From DATASD01 sp035478835 (GTDB lineage: Bacteria > Patescibacteriota > Saccharimonadia > Saccharimonadales > UBA4665), in contig DATIJH010000005.1 in the NCBI GenBank assembly GCA_035478835.1, positions 41,074 through 105,073 on the forward strand: a stretch of DNA of 64,000 nt, in the 5' to 3' direction. The notes below the pieces were generated by a model, which was given only the letters and a program-made list of their open reading frames with translations, did not search any database and had not been told where the DNA came from. The position numbers were made by a program, and so were the translations under genes. The first letter of the stretch is position 1, and every line of letters begins with the position of its first letter. Below, piece after piece: positions 43,612 to 53,529 of this stretch.

Positions 43612-46431
43612 ATGGCTACGCAAAAACTCCCCTTTTACCGCCTCGATCCGCACGAGGTTTTACACGAACTTAACAGCCGGGCGAGCGGTCTCACTGGCGA
43701 GCAAGCCGCCGAACGTTTAAAGCGCGACGGCGCCAACCAGCTCGCACGCGCCAAGCATGACTCGGCGCTGCTGATTTTTGTGCGTCAGTTCCGCAACCTG
43801 CTGGTACTCATTTTATTGCTCAGCGCCGGATTCGCCGCTTATTTACGCGATCTTAAAACCGCCACCATTTTATTGTTCATTGCCATTATTAACACCAGCG
43901 TCGGCTTTATGCAGGAGTACAAGGCCGAGAGTTTAATGGCCAGCCTGGAGCGGTTGGTGGTGCCCAAAGCCAAAGTATTGCGTGACGGCAAGCTCGAGGA
44001 AGTTGCCTCGACCGAGCTCGTCATGGGCGACGTTGTTTATACAGAAGAAGGCGATTCGGTGCCGGCCGACGTGCGCGTGCTCGAAGAAGAAGAGCTGGCT
44101 ACGAACGACTTTGCACTCACCGGTGAAAGCAATCCGAGCCGTAAATTCGTCCACGCCATCAGTAGCGACGTGCCGCTCGGCAATCGCCACAACATCTTAT
44201 TTATGGGCACGACGGTGGCGACTGGCCACGGCTACGGCGTCGTGATTGGCACCGGCATGAACAGCGAGCTCGGCCGCATCGCCAATCTTTCTCAAGTTAC
44301 GCGCGCCGACAGCTCGCCGCTGCAGCGCGAAATGAACCACTTAGCTACCCGGCTGGCGCAAGGCACGCTTATTTTAGCGCTCGGCCTGCTAATTATTGCG
44401 CTGCACGCCCGCTTTGGCGTCAAAGAGTCGCTACTATTTGCAATCGGCATCGGCGCGGCCATGATCCCAAACGGCCTGGTTGCCGAGGTCAACATTACGC
44501 TTGCCCAAACCGCCGGACGCATGGCGCGGGCGCGGGCTTTGGTAAAAAAACTCTCCGCTGTTGAAACGCTGGGTGCCACCAACCTTATTTGCACCGACAA
44601 AACTGGTACGCTCACTAAAAACGAAATGACCGTAGAGCGCATGTTGATCGGCAAAACGCTGTACCACGTTTCGGGTACTGGCTACGAAACCAACGGCGAT
44701 GTACAGGATAAGGACAGCAAACAACTCGGCAAAGAGCAGCTCAAAGCGCTCCTGCCCTTTTTTGAAACCGGCGCCATGGCCAGTAACGCCAAGGTCAACC
44801 CGCCGGACCACGAGCACCGCGTGTGGTACTGCGTGGGCGACCCCACCGAAGGCGCGCTTATCACTTTGGCACGTAAAGCCGGTGTCGAACCAAGCAAACT
44901 CGACAAAAAATATCATGAGATTAAGGAGTTCCAGTTTGACTCGGCCCGCAAACGCATGAGCTCGGTACGCAAAAAAGACGGCGAGTTGTGGGTATTCATG
45001 AAAGGCGCGCCGGAGAGCGTTCTGGAGCGCAGCACCACTATTTGGGATCACGGGCACGTCCGGAAACTCACCGCCAAAGATCGCCATACGCTGCTCAAAT
45101 ATAATGAGGACTGCGCCGCTGAGGCCATGCGTAATCTGGGCTTTGCATACCGCGTGCTGCCAGCGGGCTCCAAACCCAAGCAAATGGCGTTCGACGACGT
45201 CGAAAAGAACATGACGTTTATGGGTATTGTCTCGATGGTCGACCCGATCCGCGAGCAAGTCCCGGCGGCCATGAAGGCAGCGCAAGGTGCGCACATCCGC
45301 GTCTCGATCATCACCGGTGATTACCCGACCACAGCCGAAGCCATTGCCCGCAAAGCCGGTCTCGCCAGCGACAGCGGCGACATTACAATCGTGCTGGGCG
45401 AGCAGCTGGCGCACCTATCTGACGCCAAAGTTTTGCAGCTCGTCAAGCAAGGTGGCACGGTGTTTTCGCGCGTTTCACCCGAAGATAAATTGCGCATTGT
45501 GGAACTCGCGAAAAAGCGCGGTAAAGTGGTGGCCGTGACCGGCGACGGTATTAACGATGCGCCGGCGCTCAAGCGGGCCGACATTGGCGTGGCCATGGGT
45601 CGCACCGGTACCGACGTAGCCAAGCAGGCCGCCGACATTGTGCTGCTCGACGACAGCTTTAACACTATGGTGCGCGCCATCGAGCAAGGCCGCCTCACCT
45701 ACCACAACATCAAAAAGGCGGCGCTATGTGCGCTGAATGCCAACGCCGGCGAACTCATGGCCGTGCTGATCGGCTTGATCGGCCAGGCCGCATTCCACGT
45801 GCCCATCGCTATTACGGCGATTCAAATTTTGGCCATCGACGTCATAGCCCAGATCTTCCCGGTTACGGCGCTTGGCTGGGATCCGGCGCAACGCGAGCTC
45901 ATGCAGGAACCACCGCGAAACCTGCGCGACCACATCATTAACCTGCCCGCGGTGATGAGCTTTGTGGGATACGGATTACTTTCAGCTGTGCTGGCGTACG
46001 GCAACTTTTTGCTCTTCTTTAGTCGACACCACTTTAGCCCAATGTACTACAGCACCTCTAATGTGCTCTACGGCAGCGCCACCATCCTCACCTACCTCAC
46101 GATCGTACTGTGCCAGTTTGCCAACATCATGATCGTGCGCACCGATGAGCGCGAAAACTTCTTTACCAAATATTTGTGGAGCAACAAAAAACTGCTCATC
46201 GCTTTTGGGTTTTCGCTGTTCTGCATTTTGAACATTATTTACAACCCGATGGTGCGCCCGTACTTTTCGGCCGGAACGCTGGGCGTCAGTGATTGGCTGT
46301 CGGCGATTGCCGCCGGGCTCGTCTTTTTGTTCGTACGGATTATTTTCCGCAGCAGCCACAAACACAGCCGTGCCCAACTTGTCACACTGCACGAGCAAGT
46401 GCACGGCGCTGGCGCCCGCGCTCAGGTGTAA
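43612..46431 (+). CDS. P-type cation-transporting ATPase (P2 type) with altered ion site
   Basis: 939 residues. Cation N-terminal domain, ten membrane helices, phosphorylation motif DKTGTLTKNE (Asp329), TGES loop and hinge TGDGINDAPALKRADIGVAM. Ion-site residues depart from Ca2+ and Na+/K+ pumps: M4 reads IPNGL instead of PEGL (Asn287), M5 has NAGE (Asn711, Glu714), and M6 reads AIDVIAQIFP with Asp743, Ala746 and Gln747 where SERCA has Asn796, Thr799 and Asp800. The ion is therefore uncertain. TATAAT lies 7 bases before the ATG: leaderless. Confidence 0.93.
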   Translation: MATQKLPFYRLDPHEVLHELNSRASGLTGEQAAERLKRDGANQLARAKHDSALLIFVRQFRNLLVLILLLSAGFAAYLRDLKTATILLFIAIINTSVGFMQEYKAESLMASLERLVVPKAKVLRDGKLEEVASTELVMGDVVYTEEGDSVPADVRVLEEEELATNDFALTGESNPSRKFVHAISSDVPLGNRHNILFMGTTVATGHGYGVVIGTGMNSELGRIANLSQVTRADSSPLQREMNHLATRLAQGTLILALGLLIIALHARFGVKESLLFAIGIGAAMIPNGLVAEVNITLAQTAGRMARARALVKKLSAVETLGATNLICTDKTGTLTKNEMTVERMLIGKTLYHVSGTGYETNGDVQDKDSKQLGKEQLKALLPFFETGAMASNAKVNPPDHEHRVWYCVGDPTEGALITLARKAGVEPSKLDKKYHEIKEFQFDSARKRMSSVRKKDGELWVFMKGAPESVLERSTTIWDHGHVRKLTAKDRHTLLKYNEDCAAEAMRNLGFAYRVLPAGSKPKQMAFDDVEKNMTFMGIVSMVDPIREQVPAAMKAAQGAHIRVSIITGDYPTTAEAIARKAGLASDSGDITIVLGEQLAHLSDAKVLQLVKQGGTVFSRVSPEDKLRIVELAKKRGKVVAVTGDGINDAPALKRADIGVAMGRTGTDVAKQAADIVLLDDSFNTMVRAIEQGRLTYHNIKKAALCALNANAGELMAVLIGLIGQAAFHVPIAITAIQILAIDVIAQIFPVTALGWDPAQRELMQEPPRNLRDHIINLPAVMSFVGYGLLSAVLAYGNFLLFFSRHHFSPMYYSTSNVLYGSATILTYLTIVLCQFANIMIVRTDERENFFTKYLWSNKKLLIAFGFSLFCILNIIYNPMVRPYFSAGTLGVSDWLSAIAAGLVFLFVRIIFRSSHKHSRAQLVTLHEQVHGAGARAQV

Positions 46432-46459
46432 AACTATAAGCAATCCGCTCTAAGTAAAA

Positions 46460-46774
46460 TCAGCGCGGAAGCCGCCGCTTCTTTGTAGCCTTGCAGATCA
46501 TAACAATCGCGATAACAATATAAAGGCCTAAGAAAAATAGGAAAAACACAAGCCCCTGCTCGCCCGCCGATATCGGCAGCGCATTGATGCCTTTCACTAT
46601 GCCAAGTATGGGAAGCCCATAAAAGAACATCACGATCAGCAGGCGAAAAAGCTGCATGAGGCCGTTTGTCCGCGTCGCATCGAAGTTATACAGGCCGGCG
46701 TCGCCCCAAATTATTTTCGTCGTCCACCTATCCGACTTGGCAATGAGCCATGCAACAAACCTAAAGTAAAACAT
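46460..46774 (-). CDS. Small two-helix membrane protein
   Basis: 104 residues with membrane helices at about 41-62 and 73-95 and a basic C-terminus. Leaderless pattern: TATAAT 7 bases before the ATG. Convergent with the P-type ATPase. Family unknown. Confidence 0.65.
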   Translation of the reverse strand: MFYFRFVAWLIAKSDRWTTKIIWGDAGLYNFDATRTNGLMQLFRLLIVMFFYGLPILGIVKGINALPISAGEQGLVFFLFFLGLYIVIAIVMICKATKKRRLPR

Positions 46775-46830
46775 TTGTTTGATTATATCAAACTTTGCTC
46801 ATTTTGATGTATTGACGGCGTGCGATGCGA

Positions 46831-47661
46831 TCATTTCCAATCAATATCTGGCGCAAAGCCAAAGAACGCGCTCGGCGCGTGCGTGAGTTTGGCCCACATT
46901 TGATCGCCGTACGACCAATGCCACCACTCGGTGGGGTTGACCGCAAACCCGCTGTCCTCATGGTTGAGCGCACCGCGCATCACCCAATAAAAGATACGGC
47001 GATTGCGCTGCGCCCGTTTGTCGACGGCCGTGAGCTTGGCATTATGCTCAAGATAATCCGGCCACGCCACGTTGCCGATTTCGGTCTTGGCATGACCCAT
47101 GTCGATAAGCGCTTTCGCTACAAAATTATTGTTCGGCTGCACGTAACGCATAGTTAGGTCGAACGCCGCGCCGGTTGCATGCGGCGACGGCGTAGTGCCG
47201 CTCGTTGGCGGTTTGGCGATCATGTTATCGCGCAGCTTTCGCCGGTCCGCCGCGCTCATGGCGGGATGCTGTGATTTTATAAGGGCCGGAAAGGTTTGCT
47301 CGTACAATTGCTTTTGTACTGCGGGTTGGCGCACGCCTTCGTTCACATAAAGCTCAATGCGGCCGCCCATCAGCTCGGCGACCTCGGCGGAAGCCTGCAG
47401 CGCATAGTTGATGGCGGCGAGCCGCTCGGCAATGCTTTTGCGCAGCAGAATCGCCCGTGGCACGCCAGGGACCGCCTCGCCCGTGGCGCCGTTTGGCCGC
47501 GAATAATAGCTCTGGCCGGCAATGCCGTACTCAGCAATATCAACTAATGGTTCGTTGCTCCGCGCGTCGGCGTCAAGTGAATACGAACGGTAGCCTGCTT
47601 TAAGCTCGCGGGCCTGGGTGTGGTCCGGAATTGGCTGCGTAAGTATGGCGGTGAGTTTCAT
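46831..47661 (-). CDS. VanX/DdpX-like D-alanyl-D-alanine dipeptidase (M15)
   Basis: 276 residues. Zinc-site signature SPHATGAAFDLTM and the C-terminal EWWHWSYGD, both diagnostic of M15D peptidases. VanX and DdpX hydrolyse D-Ala-D-Ala, either for vancomycin resistance or peptidoglycan recycling. No clear signal peptide, so cytoplasmic like VanX. Twelve bases downstream of the orphan at 47674-48657. No van regulatory genes nearby. Confidence 0.85.
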   Translation of the reverse strand: MKLTAILTQPIPDHTQARELKAGYRSYSLDADARSNEPLVDIAEYGIAGQSYYSRPNGATGEAVPGVPRAILLRKSIAERLAAINYALQASAEVAELMGGRIELYVNEGVRQPAVQKQLYEQTFPALIKSQHPAMSAADRRKLRDNMIAKPPTSGTTPSPHATGAAFDLTMRYVQPNNNFVAKALIDMGHAKTEIGNVAWPDYLEHNAKLTAVDKRAQRNRRIFYWVMRGALNHEDSGFAVNPTEWWHWSYGDQMWAKLTHAPSAFFGFAPDIDWK

Positions 47662-47673
47662 GGTGTACGGTGG

Positions 47674-48657
47674 TTACTGCTGGAGTTCGCCGAGCAATTT
47701 GACGCCGCGCAGAACGTTGCCGATGGCGCTCAATGGATTCTGTGCTTTGGCCGGCGGTAATATGCCGGTTGGATCGACTGGAAATCGATCGGACGCTACC
47801 CAGAGCTGTGGATTTTTCGGGTCGGCGTCAAAGCCTGCTTTGGCGGTTTGTAATGCGGCGCGCAGTTGCGCCCCGCTCTGCATCCAGTTACCGGCTACGG
47901 CAGGCACCACAACTTTTACAGAGGTCAGGTCGTACTCGTTGTCTATATGTTTGGCGGTCATATTAACTACCGATGCACCGTCTGTTTTTTTGCTCGGAAG
48001 CAGGCCAACGTGACTAAACAATGCTGTTTCGGCAAGCCGCCCCAATGTCTGAGCCATAAAATTGTTGATCGGCGTACCAGCGACAATGTCTTCAAATTCA
48101 TCCTCGTTCATTTTCCGCGCAGCTGATGCCAGCAACATGGTCTCAATACCCGGGAACTCGGCCACCTCAATTGCAAGGTCAGCCATGCGATCAACCCACC
48201 GCCCGACGCGGTCAGGCATAAAGCCAAGGTCAAAGCGTGGCGGTTGCTCATCCTTTAGAACAGGGCGCATTAACGGCCGAAACACGGGGTCCTGCAGGCC
48301 GGTTCGCATTGCCCAGTCGGCGCCGATAACCGCCGCTGTAATTGCGCCATCTTCGGGCTCATACCCTAGACGCTGCCACATTGCTTCGTTTTCGGGGTCG
48401 GCGTAGCCAATGCTGGCCTGCACGCTGGCATCGCTGAGCACTTCTCGGGCATACGCAATGTTATCTTTCAGCGTTTTGTGTGGCGCAACGTCGCGAATGA
48501 GATCTGCCATAGAGTTGCTTTTCACGCCAAATGCAACTCTGATTTCGTCTATCACGCCGGCTTGGTGGTCCGGCACAACGCCGAGGTTATATATAGAATC
48601 CTCGCCAGGGGTAAATGCAGCGAATGTCACTGCGAGGGTAGTTTCAGGATTTGCCAT
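47674..48657 (-). CDS. Hypothetical orphan protein
   Basis: 327 residues, mainly helical and soluble, with no motif I recognise. Strong TTGACA-17-TACACT promoter and a CGGAG ribosome site. Upstream partner of the VanX-like gene. Confidence 0.6.
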   Translation of the reverse strand: MANPETTLAVTFAAFTPGEDSIYNLGVVPDHQAGVIDEIRVAFGVKSNSMADLIRDVAPHKTLKDNIAYAREVLSDASVQASIGYADPENEAMWQRLGYEPEDGAITAAVIGADWAMRTGLQDPVFRPLMRPVLKDEQPPRFDLGFMPDRVGRWVDRMADLAIEVAEFPGIETMLLASAARKMNEDEFEDIVAGTPINNFMAQTLGRLAETALFSHVGLLPSKKTDGASVVNMTAKHIDNEYDLTSVKVVVPAVAGNWMQSGAQLRAALQTAKAGFDADPKNPQLWVASDRFPVDPTGILPPAKAQNPLSAIGNVLRGVKLLGELQQ

Positions 48658-48699
48658 TACGAACTCCGATGTATACGAATTTACTACAAATAAGCACGT

Positions 48700-48728
48700 A
48701 GTGTACGCCGCTTGCGCCTTTGTGTCAA
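48700..48728 (-). promoter_or_regulatory. Promoter of the 48657 orphan
   Basis: TTGACA (48723-48728), 17-base spacer, TACACT (48700-48705) on the minus strand. Confidence 0.7.
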
Positions 48729-48781
48729 TATATATTCACAAAATGGTGTATTTTTGAATGCCCGAACTTCTTTAAACTTAT

Positions 48782-48826
48782 TTCTGTGAAAAGACTATTC
48801 ACAGAATACAAGATTTATGGTACGCT
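48782..48826 (+). promoter_or_regulatory. trmB-like promoter with overlapping operator
   Basis: Perfect 9-base inverted repeat TTCTGTGAA-7-TTCACAGAA at 48782-48806. The right arm contains the -35 box TTCACA (48798-48803); a 17-base spacer leads to TACGCT (48821-48826), which is 6 bases before the ATG. A half-site TTCACAAAA lies at 48735-48743. The geometry fits autorepression. Confidence 0.65.
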
Positions 48827-48832
48827 TTTGTC

Positions 48833-49621
48833 ATGGATTTGAAAGGCCTGACCGCCATTGGACTCACCCCTCTACAGGCCGAGGCATACGTCTTGCTGAT
48901 TGAGCACGGCAGCATTAAACCGCCCGAGGCGGCAGCACAGCTGAATACGACCCGCACCAACGCATATAAAGTGCTGGCCAAGCTTGTAGAGCTCGGCTTG
49001 GCGCGCAAGCTAAGCACCGGCAGTAAGGCAGCCTACACTGCCAACAATCCCCTTGCCCTTGCTAATCTGACCGCCCAATTCCGGGCCGAAGCCGTTGCCC
49101 GCGAAGAAGCCGCGAGCGCCATCATGCATGACCTGCTAGCCCACTACCACGCCAAGGCCGACAAGCCAGAAGTCGGTGTCGTGACCGGCCGCAAAGCTGT
49201 GGCCGAGGCCTACCGCAAACAGCTCGCCTTGCGCGAGGACATTTATTTTATTCACACGCGCGCCGACGTCGCCATGATGGGCTTCGATACCATGCACGAA
49301 ATCCGCACCACGCCCGCCCGCCACGGCAAGCAGCGGCACGCCATCATGGGTGCCAAAGACAGTACCGAAACACCGAATTACGCACCGCACCGGCGCAGCA
49401 ACCTCGAAGTCACCTGGTCAAAAGACACCGACTACACCGCCCCTGTTGAGTGGAGCGTCACCGAGTCCTCCCTGCTCATCGTGCTGTACGCCACCGAGCC
49501 GCACGCCATCTTCATTGCCGACCGCGTAGTAGCCGGCGCGTTTCTGCAACTCTTTACACTTTTGAGTAAATTATTAGCGCAGCAGCCGCTCCACCAGGCG
49601 CTCAAACCGCACCAGAATTAA
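48833..49621 (+). CDS. TrmB-like transcriptional regulator
   Basis: 262 residues. N-terminal winged helix (LTPLQAEAYVLLIEHGSIKP ... TRTNAYKVLAKLVELGL) of the TrmB type, then a phospholipase D-like effector region (EDIYFIHTRADV ... GKQRHAI) as in TrmB/SgrR-like sugar regulators. The ligand is unknown. Likely controls itself and perhaps the divergent orphan-vanX pair through the inverted repeat upstream. Leaderless. Confidence 0.85.
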   Translation: MDLKGLTAIGLTPLQAEAYVLLIEHGSIKPPEAAAQLNTTRTNAYKVLAKLVELGLARKLSTGSKAAYTANNPLALANLTAQFRAEAVAREEAASAIMHDLLAHYHAKADKPEVGVVTGRKAVAEAYRKQLALREDIYFIHTRADVAMMGFDTMHEIRTTPARHGKQRHAIMGAKDSTETPNYAPHRRSNLEVTWSKDTDYTAPVEWSVTESSLLIVLYATEPHAIFIADRVVAGAFLQLFTLLSKLLAQQPLHQALKPHQN

Positions 49622-49655
49622 CTCCCCAGGGCATACACACTACGCCCACCAAAAA

Positions 49656-49684
49656 TTGACAATCTCGTTGTTGCAGTTCATTGT
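49656..49684 (+). promoter_or_regulatory. Promoter of the 49707 orphan
   Basis: TTGACA (49656-49661) and CATTGT 17 bases on. The -10 box is weak. Confidence 0.45.
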
Positions 49685-49706
49685 AAGTACACAAATTGGA
49701 GAACAT

Positions 49707-50357
49707 ATGAGCGAAAACCTCGAAGCTGTCAACCTAGCCGATCTCGGCAAGTACGATTTACGAGATATAGCAGAGCATCTTACGTCGGCAGTGCGCGCCA
49801 CCAAAACAAGCGAACTGCTCCACCAGCGGCACCTGCCCGGCGTTATACTGCGCCATCAAAATGACTCGGATTCTTTACGCGCGGTGTTTAGAGCAAAGGC
49901 TAATGCAAAAAACGGCAACCTTACCACCGCAATTTTCGATAAAGAAAGGGCGCGTTGGGCTGGCCTGGGATCGGTTATGCATGGCTTGCCGCTGCGCGAA
50001 CCAAAGAACTCACTCTTTGGCCTGCTGCCTGCCAAATTAACGCGGCGGAGCAGCTGGCTGGCCGAGCAACAGTTCATGGATGGCCCAAACGTCACCGCTT
50101 GGCTCGATGCGCGCTATGAGGATCCAGCCGACCTCGGCGCCATGTATGCGATGCTCGCCAAAGAGGGCGGCGAAGGTTCGTGGACAATCGAGCCGGTACG
50201 CAGCGGCATTACAATAGCCGAAGCCATAACTCTGGGCGGCTTACAGCAAGCAGCCGTGGCACCGATGCGCTACGACGATAACGAATCCGGTTTAACGCCG
50301 CCGCTCAGCAATTTATATCTTTACCAGCCAGCAGCCAGCAGTGGCACCGAATTCTAG
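49707..50357 (+). CDS. Hypothetical orphan protein
   Basis: 216 residues. The start at 49707 (MSENLEAVN) has TTGGAGAA upstream; a longer frame would cross the promoter. Mixed alpha/beta with no motif I recognise; weakly GNAT-like in layout but without an acetyl-CoA loop. Convergent with the gene ending at 50367. Confidence 0.6.
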   Translation: MSENLEAVNLADLGKYDLRDIAEHLTSAVRATKTSELLHQRHLPGVILRHQNDSDSLRAVFRAKANAKNGNLTTAIFDKERARWAGLGSVMHGLPLREPKNSLFGLLPAKLTRRSSWLAEQQFMDGPNVTAWLDARYEDPADLGAMYAMLAKEGGEGSWTIEPVRSGITIAEAITLGGLQQAAVAPMRYDDNESGLTPPLSNLYLYQPAASSGTEF

Positions 50358-50366
50358 TTTCGAAAT

Positions 50367-51080
50367 CTAGTGTAAAACGCGCCGATCTAAAAAATCGCTC
50401 AGCAATTGTAGCATGAGTTGCGGCCATGGGTGCGTGATTGCCGCTAGCGCGCGGCGGGCAGCCTGATAATGGTTTGCGGCGACTTGGTCTGTAGCGATGA
50501 GGGCCAGGCCGAGGTGGGTTGCGAACGGCGTAATGCCGTCGGTGGCATGGCAATCTGCCCCAGCGAGCACCATGCCGACGTGCAATGGATTGACCGCGCG
50601 CTCCAGCGCTTTCCACTCGGCAATTTGCGGCGCTTTGGGCGTTGTCTTTTGAAACGTCCGGGCGTGTGCTTGCAGCAACAAAGTACGGTTCATAATACTT
50701 ACGGCGCGGCGGTTGATTTCGGCATCTACCTCAAGATTGGCGAGCAGAATTTGCGCAGCAGATTCGGCGGCGCGGGCGGCGGCTTGGTCTTCGGCATCGC
50801 CGCTCGCCTGCAACCCCAAAATGGCGTGGAATAATTCAACCGCTACAGCGGCACGCAGCGCCATTGCCTGATCGCGCCCGCCTTCCATGGTATAGCCGAT
50901 CAGTACGAGCGCCCCGGCATCGTGCGTTTGGTCGAGCGCCGCGTGCAGCACGCGGCCAGTTTGCGCCGCGATCGCTGCGCCGTATTGCAAGTGCGTGGCT
51001 TTATGCGTTTGGGCCGCGTAAGCAGCAAGCGCCGCCGCAACTTTGTCGGCGTAATTTTGGTACGTTGCTGTTGCGGCCAT
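50367..51080 (-). CDS. Helical protein, possibly a degenerate isoprenoid synthase fold
   Basis: 237 residues, all-helical and Ala-rich. Layout resembles trans-prenyltransferases: HDAGALVLIGYTMEGGRDQA where the first DDxxD/RRG region would be, and PFATHLGLALIATDQVA at the place of the second. Both Asp motifs are absent, so no prenyl transfer is expected. The ATG at 51078-51080 starts 4 bases after the kinase-like gene's stop. The fold assignment is tentative. Confidence 0.6.
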   Translation of the reverse strand: MAATATYQNYADKVAAALAAYAAQTHKATHLQYGAAIAAQTGRVLHAALDQTHDAGALVLIGYTMEGGRDQAMALRAAVAVELFHAILGLQASGDAEDQAAARAAESAAQILLANLEVDAEINRRAVSIMNRTLLLQAHARTFQKTTPKAPQIAEWKALERAVNPLHVGMVLAGADCHATDGITPFATHLGLALIATDQVAANHYQAARRALAAITHPWPQLMLQLLSDFLDRRVLH

Positions 51081-51084
51081 GGCG

Positions 51085-51660
51085 TTACAGCCCGAGCGCG
51101 GCCTCAACAGCAATGCGCAGATCGGCAAGATCAGCACTATTGTTGACTATCGTTTTGTCTGCCCGCTCTTTCACTGCTGACATATTGAGCGTCGCGCCGT
51201 CGCCAGTTGGCGTCATTTCCCGCTGCTCTTCGACCCAAAATTGTTCGAACGTTTTGTCGTCTTCGGGGCCGCGGCCGCGGTTGCCTTTTCGAATGCGCTC
51301 ATAGCGAATTTCTGGATCGGCGTCAACCCACCACAGTAGACCGCCGAGCTCGTGTACACGATCAGCTTCACCGGGATGGCGAAGACTACCAACAACCAAG
51401 CCATTATAGCCAGATGTTCTGCTGTAAGCTTCCAAGGCTTTGTCCACGACCACGCCCATGCCATGCTCGCGGCGCCATTCAGCACTTAACATGCCTTTAT
51501 GCTCGCGGTCGGGCGGCCAATTACGGTGAGCCAACTCGGCTGCAAACAGGTCGCTGGCGTTCACAAAGTAATAGCCGTATTCGTCGGCCAGCAAGTTTGC
51601 AACAGTATCCTTGCCGGCTCCGTTTGTACCGCCCAACCCTATGATTTCTACTTTATTCAT
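51085..51660 (-). CDS. P-loop kinase-like protein (dephospho-CoA/nucleotide kinase type)
   Basis: 191 residues. Walker A GTNGAGKDTVANLLADEYG and an NMP-kinase-like core (VVGSLRHPGEADRVHELGG, WWVDADPEIRYERI). Could phosphorylate a nucleoside monophosphate or dephospho-CoA; the substrate is not determined by the sequence. Downstream of the rpoD part by 5 bases. Confidence 0.78.
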   Translation of the reverse strand: MNKVEIIGLGGTNGAGKDTVANLLADEYGYYFVNASDLFAAELAHRNWPPDREHKGMLSAEWRREHGMGVVVDKALEAYSRTSGYNGLVVGSLRHPGEADRVHELGGLLWWVDADPEIRYERIRKGNRGRGPEDDKTFEQFWVEEQREMTPTGDGATLNMSAVKERADKTIVNNSADLADLRIAVEAALGL

Positions 51661-51665
51661 GGCGT

Positions 51666-52576
<911 letters not shown>

Positions 52577-52577
<1 letters not shown>

Positions 52578-53110
52578 TAGGCTTTACCCTCCTTCTTTGC
52601 TTCTTCTTTTTCTGCGGGGTCTTTGGAAGCGAGCTGGGCAAGACGTTTTGCCGCCGCGTCACCGCGCTTAATACGCTGGGCGAGCTCAAACTCTTCCTCG
52701 GCCGATAACAGCGGAATTTTACCGATCTCACGCAAGTACAAACGCACGGAGTCGTCAGCAATGTCGTCTAGGTAGCTCTGGTCTTCGGCAGCGACTTCTT
52801 CGCCGTCTTCGCCAAGCCATTCATCGCTGAAGTCTTCGGTGTTTGGTTCGGTGGTAATCGTAACGTTGGCGTCACTCAAAAGCACATACAACGCGTCGAG
52901 TTTTTCTACGTTCGCCGTCGTATCCGGAATCAGCGCAAAAATATCGCGCTGGTCAAGGTGGCCGGTCTTTTTGGCGGCAGCAATCAGCTGCTGGGCTACT
53001 TGCGCCACATCAATCGGTGCACGCTCGACAACTTCGCCGCCCCTGGCGGGCTTTGGCGCTTTGCTAGCTGTATCCTTACTTTTCTTGGTTGTCTGCTTTT
53101 CTTTTGGCAT
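52577..53110 (-). CDS. Detached sigma-70 N-terminal part (regions 1.1 and 1.2)
   Basis: 177 residues. Lys-rich start, region 1.1-like domain at about 37-88 (GHLDQRDIFALIPD ... KLDALYVLLSDANVTI), acidic linker, region 1.2 at about 119-152 (DSVRLYLREIGKIPLLSAEE), then a Lys/Glu tail and stop. In ordinary sigma factors this runs straight into region 2. The ATG at 53108-53110 follows GGGAAGGACC. Region 1.1 normally occludes DNA binding by free sigma and 1.2 contacts the promoter discriminator; here they would act in trans. Confidence 0.85.
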
Positions 53111-53510
53111 GCAGTGGTCCTTCCCATCGAAAATTAATATCGTACGTGCGGTTCTTTCTTTCTGGATCCTTAGAGTTGATGGCGGCAACCATAGTTTGTT
53201 GAACCCACCAGCTCGCGAAAGTACCATACGGGGTCTTCCCGGCCGGATCAAATCTTTTCTCGACTTTTTCGAAGCCTTCTTGTCCGAGCTTGATAAGTTC
53301 GGACATCTTCACACCGTATTTATTTTTCTCGTGCTTCTTCGCGTACAGATTGACGAGCTCCTCCTTCAGTCCATCTAAGTCTTCTTGCGCTTTCTTACTC
53401 GCAGCTTCATCACCGTTTGCAATCAGAAATATGAGATCCGGCCACGTCGCATTCAACAATCCTATAACGCGGTCTCTCTCTTCTTTGAATTCGTCGTTCA
53501 CATGAACCAT
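53076..53510 (-). CDS. Small protein with degenerate sigma region 2
   Basis: 144 residues. Residues ~47-115 align along the whole of sigma region 2: LVNLYAKKHEKNKYG, LIKLGQEGFEKVEKRFDP, TFASWWVQQTMVAAINS. The -10-reading Gln is kept but the Thr is Val and the next Arg is Ala. Regions 3 and 4 are absent. It overlaps the sigma N-terminal gene by 35 bases and follows dnaG by 19. It may bind the RNA polymerase clamp as a competitor or partner of sigma; inference only. Confidence 0.75.
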   Translation of the reverse strand: MVHVNDEFKEERDRVIGLLNATWPDLIFLIANGDEAASKKAQEDLDGLKEELVNLYAKKHEKNKYGVKMSELIKLGQEGFEKVEKRFDPAGKTPYGTFASWWVQQTMVAAINSKDPERKNRTYDINFRWEGPLHAKRKADNQEK

Positions 53511-53529
53511 AGCATTAAAACCCCTATTG

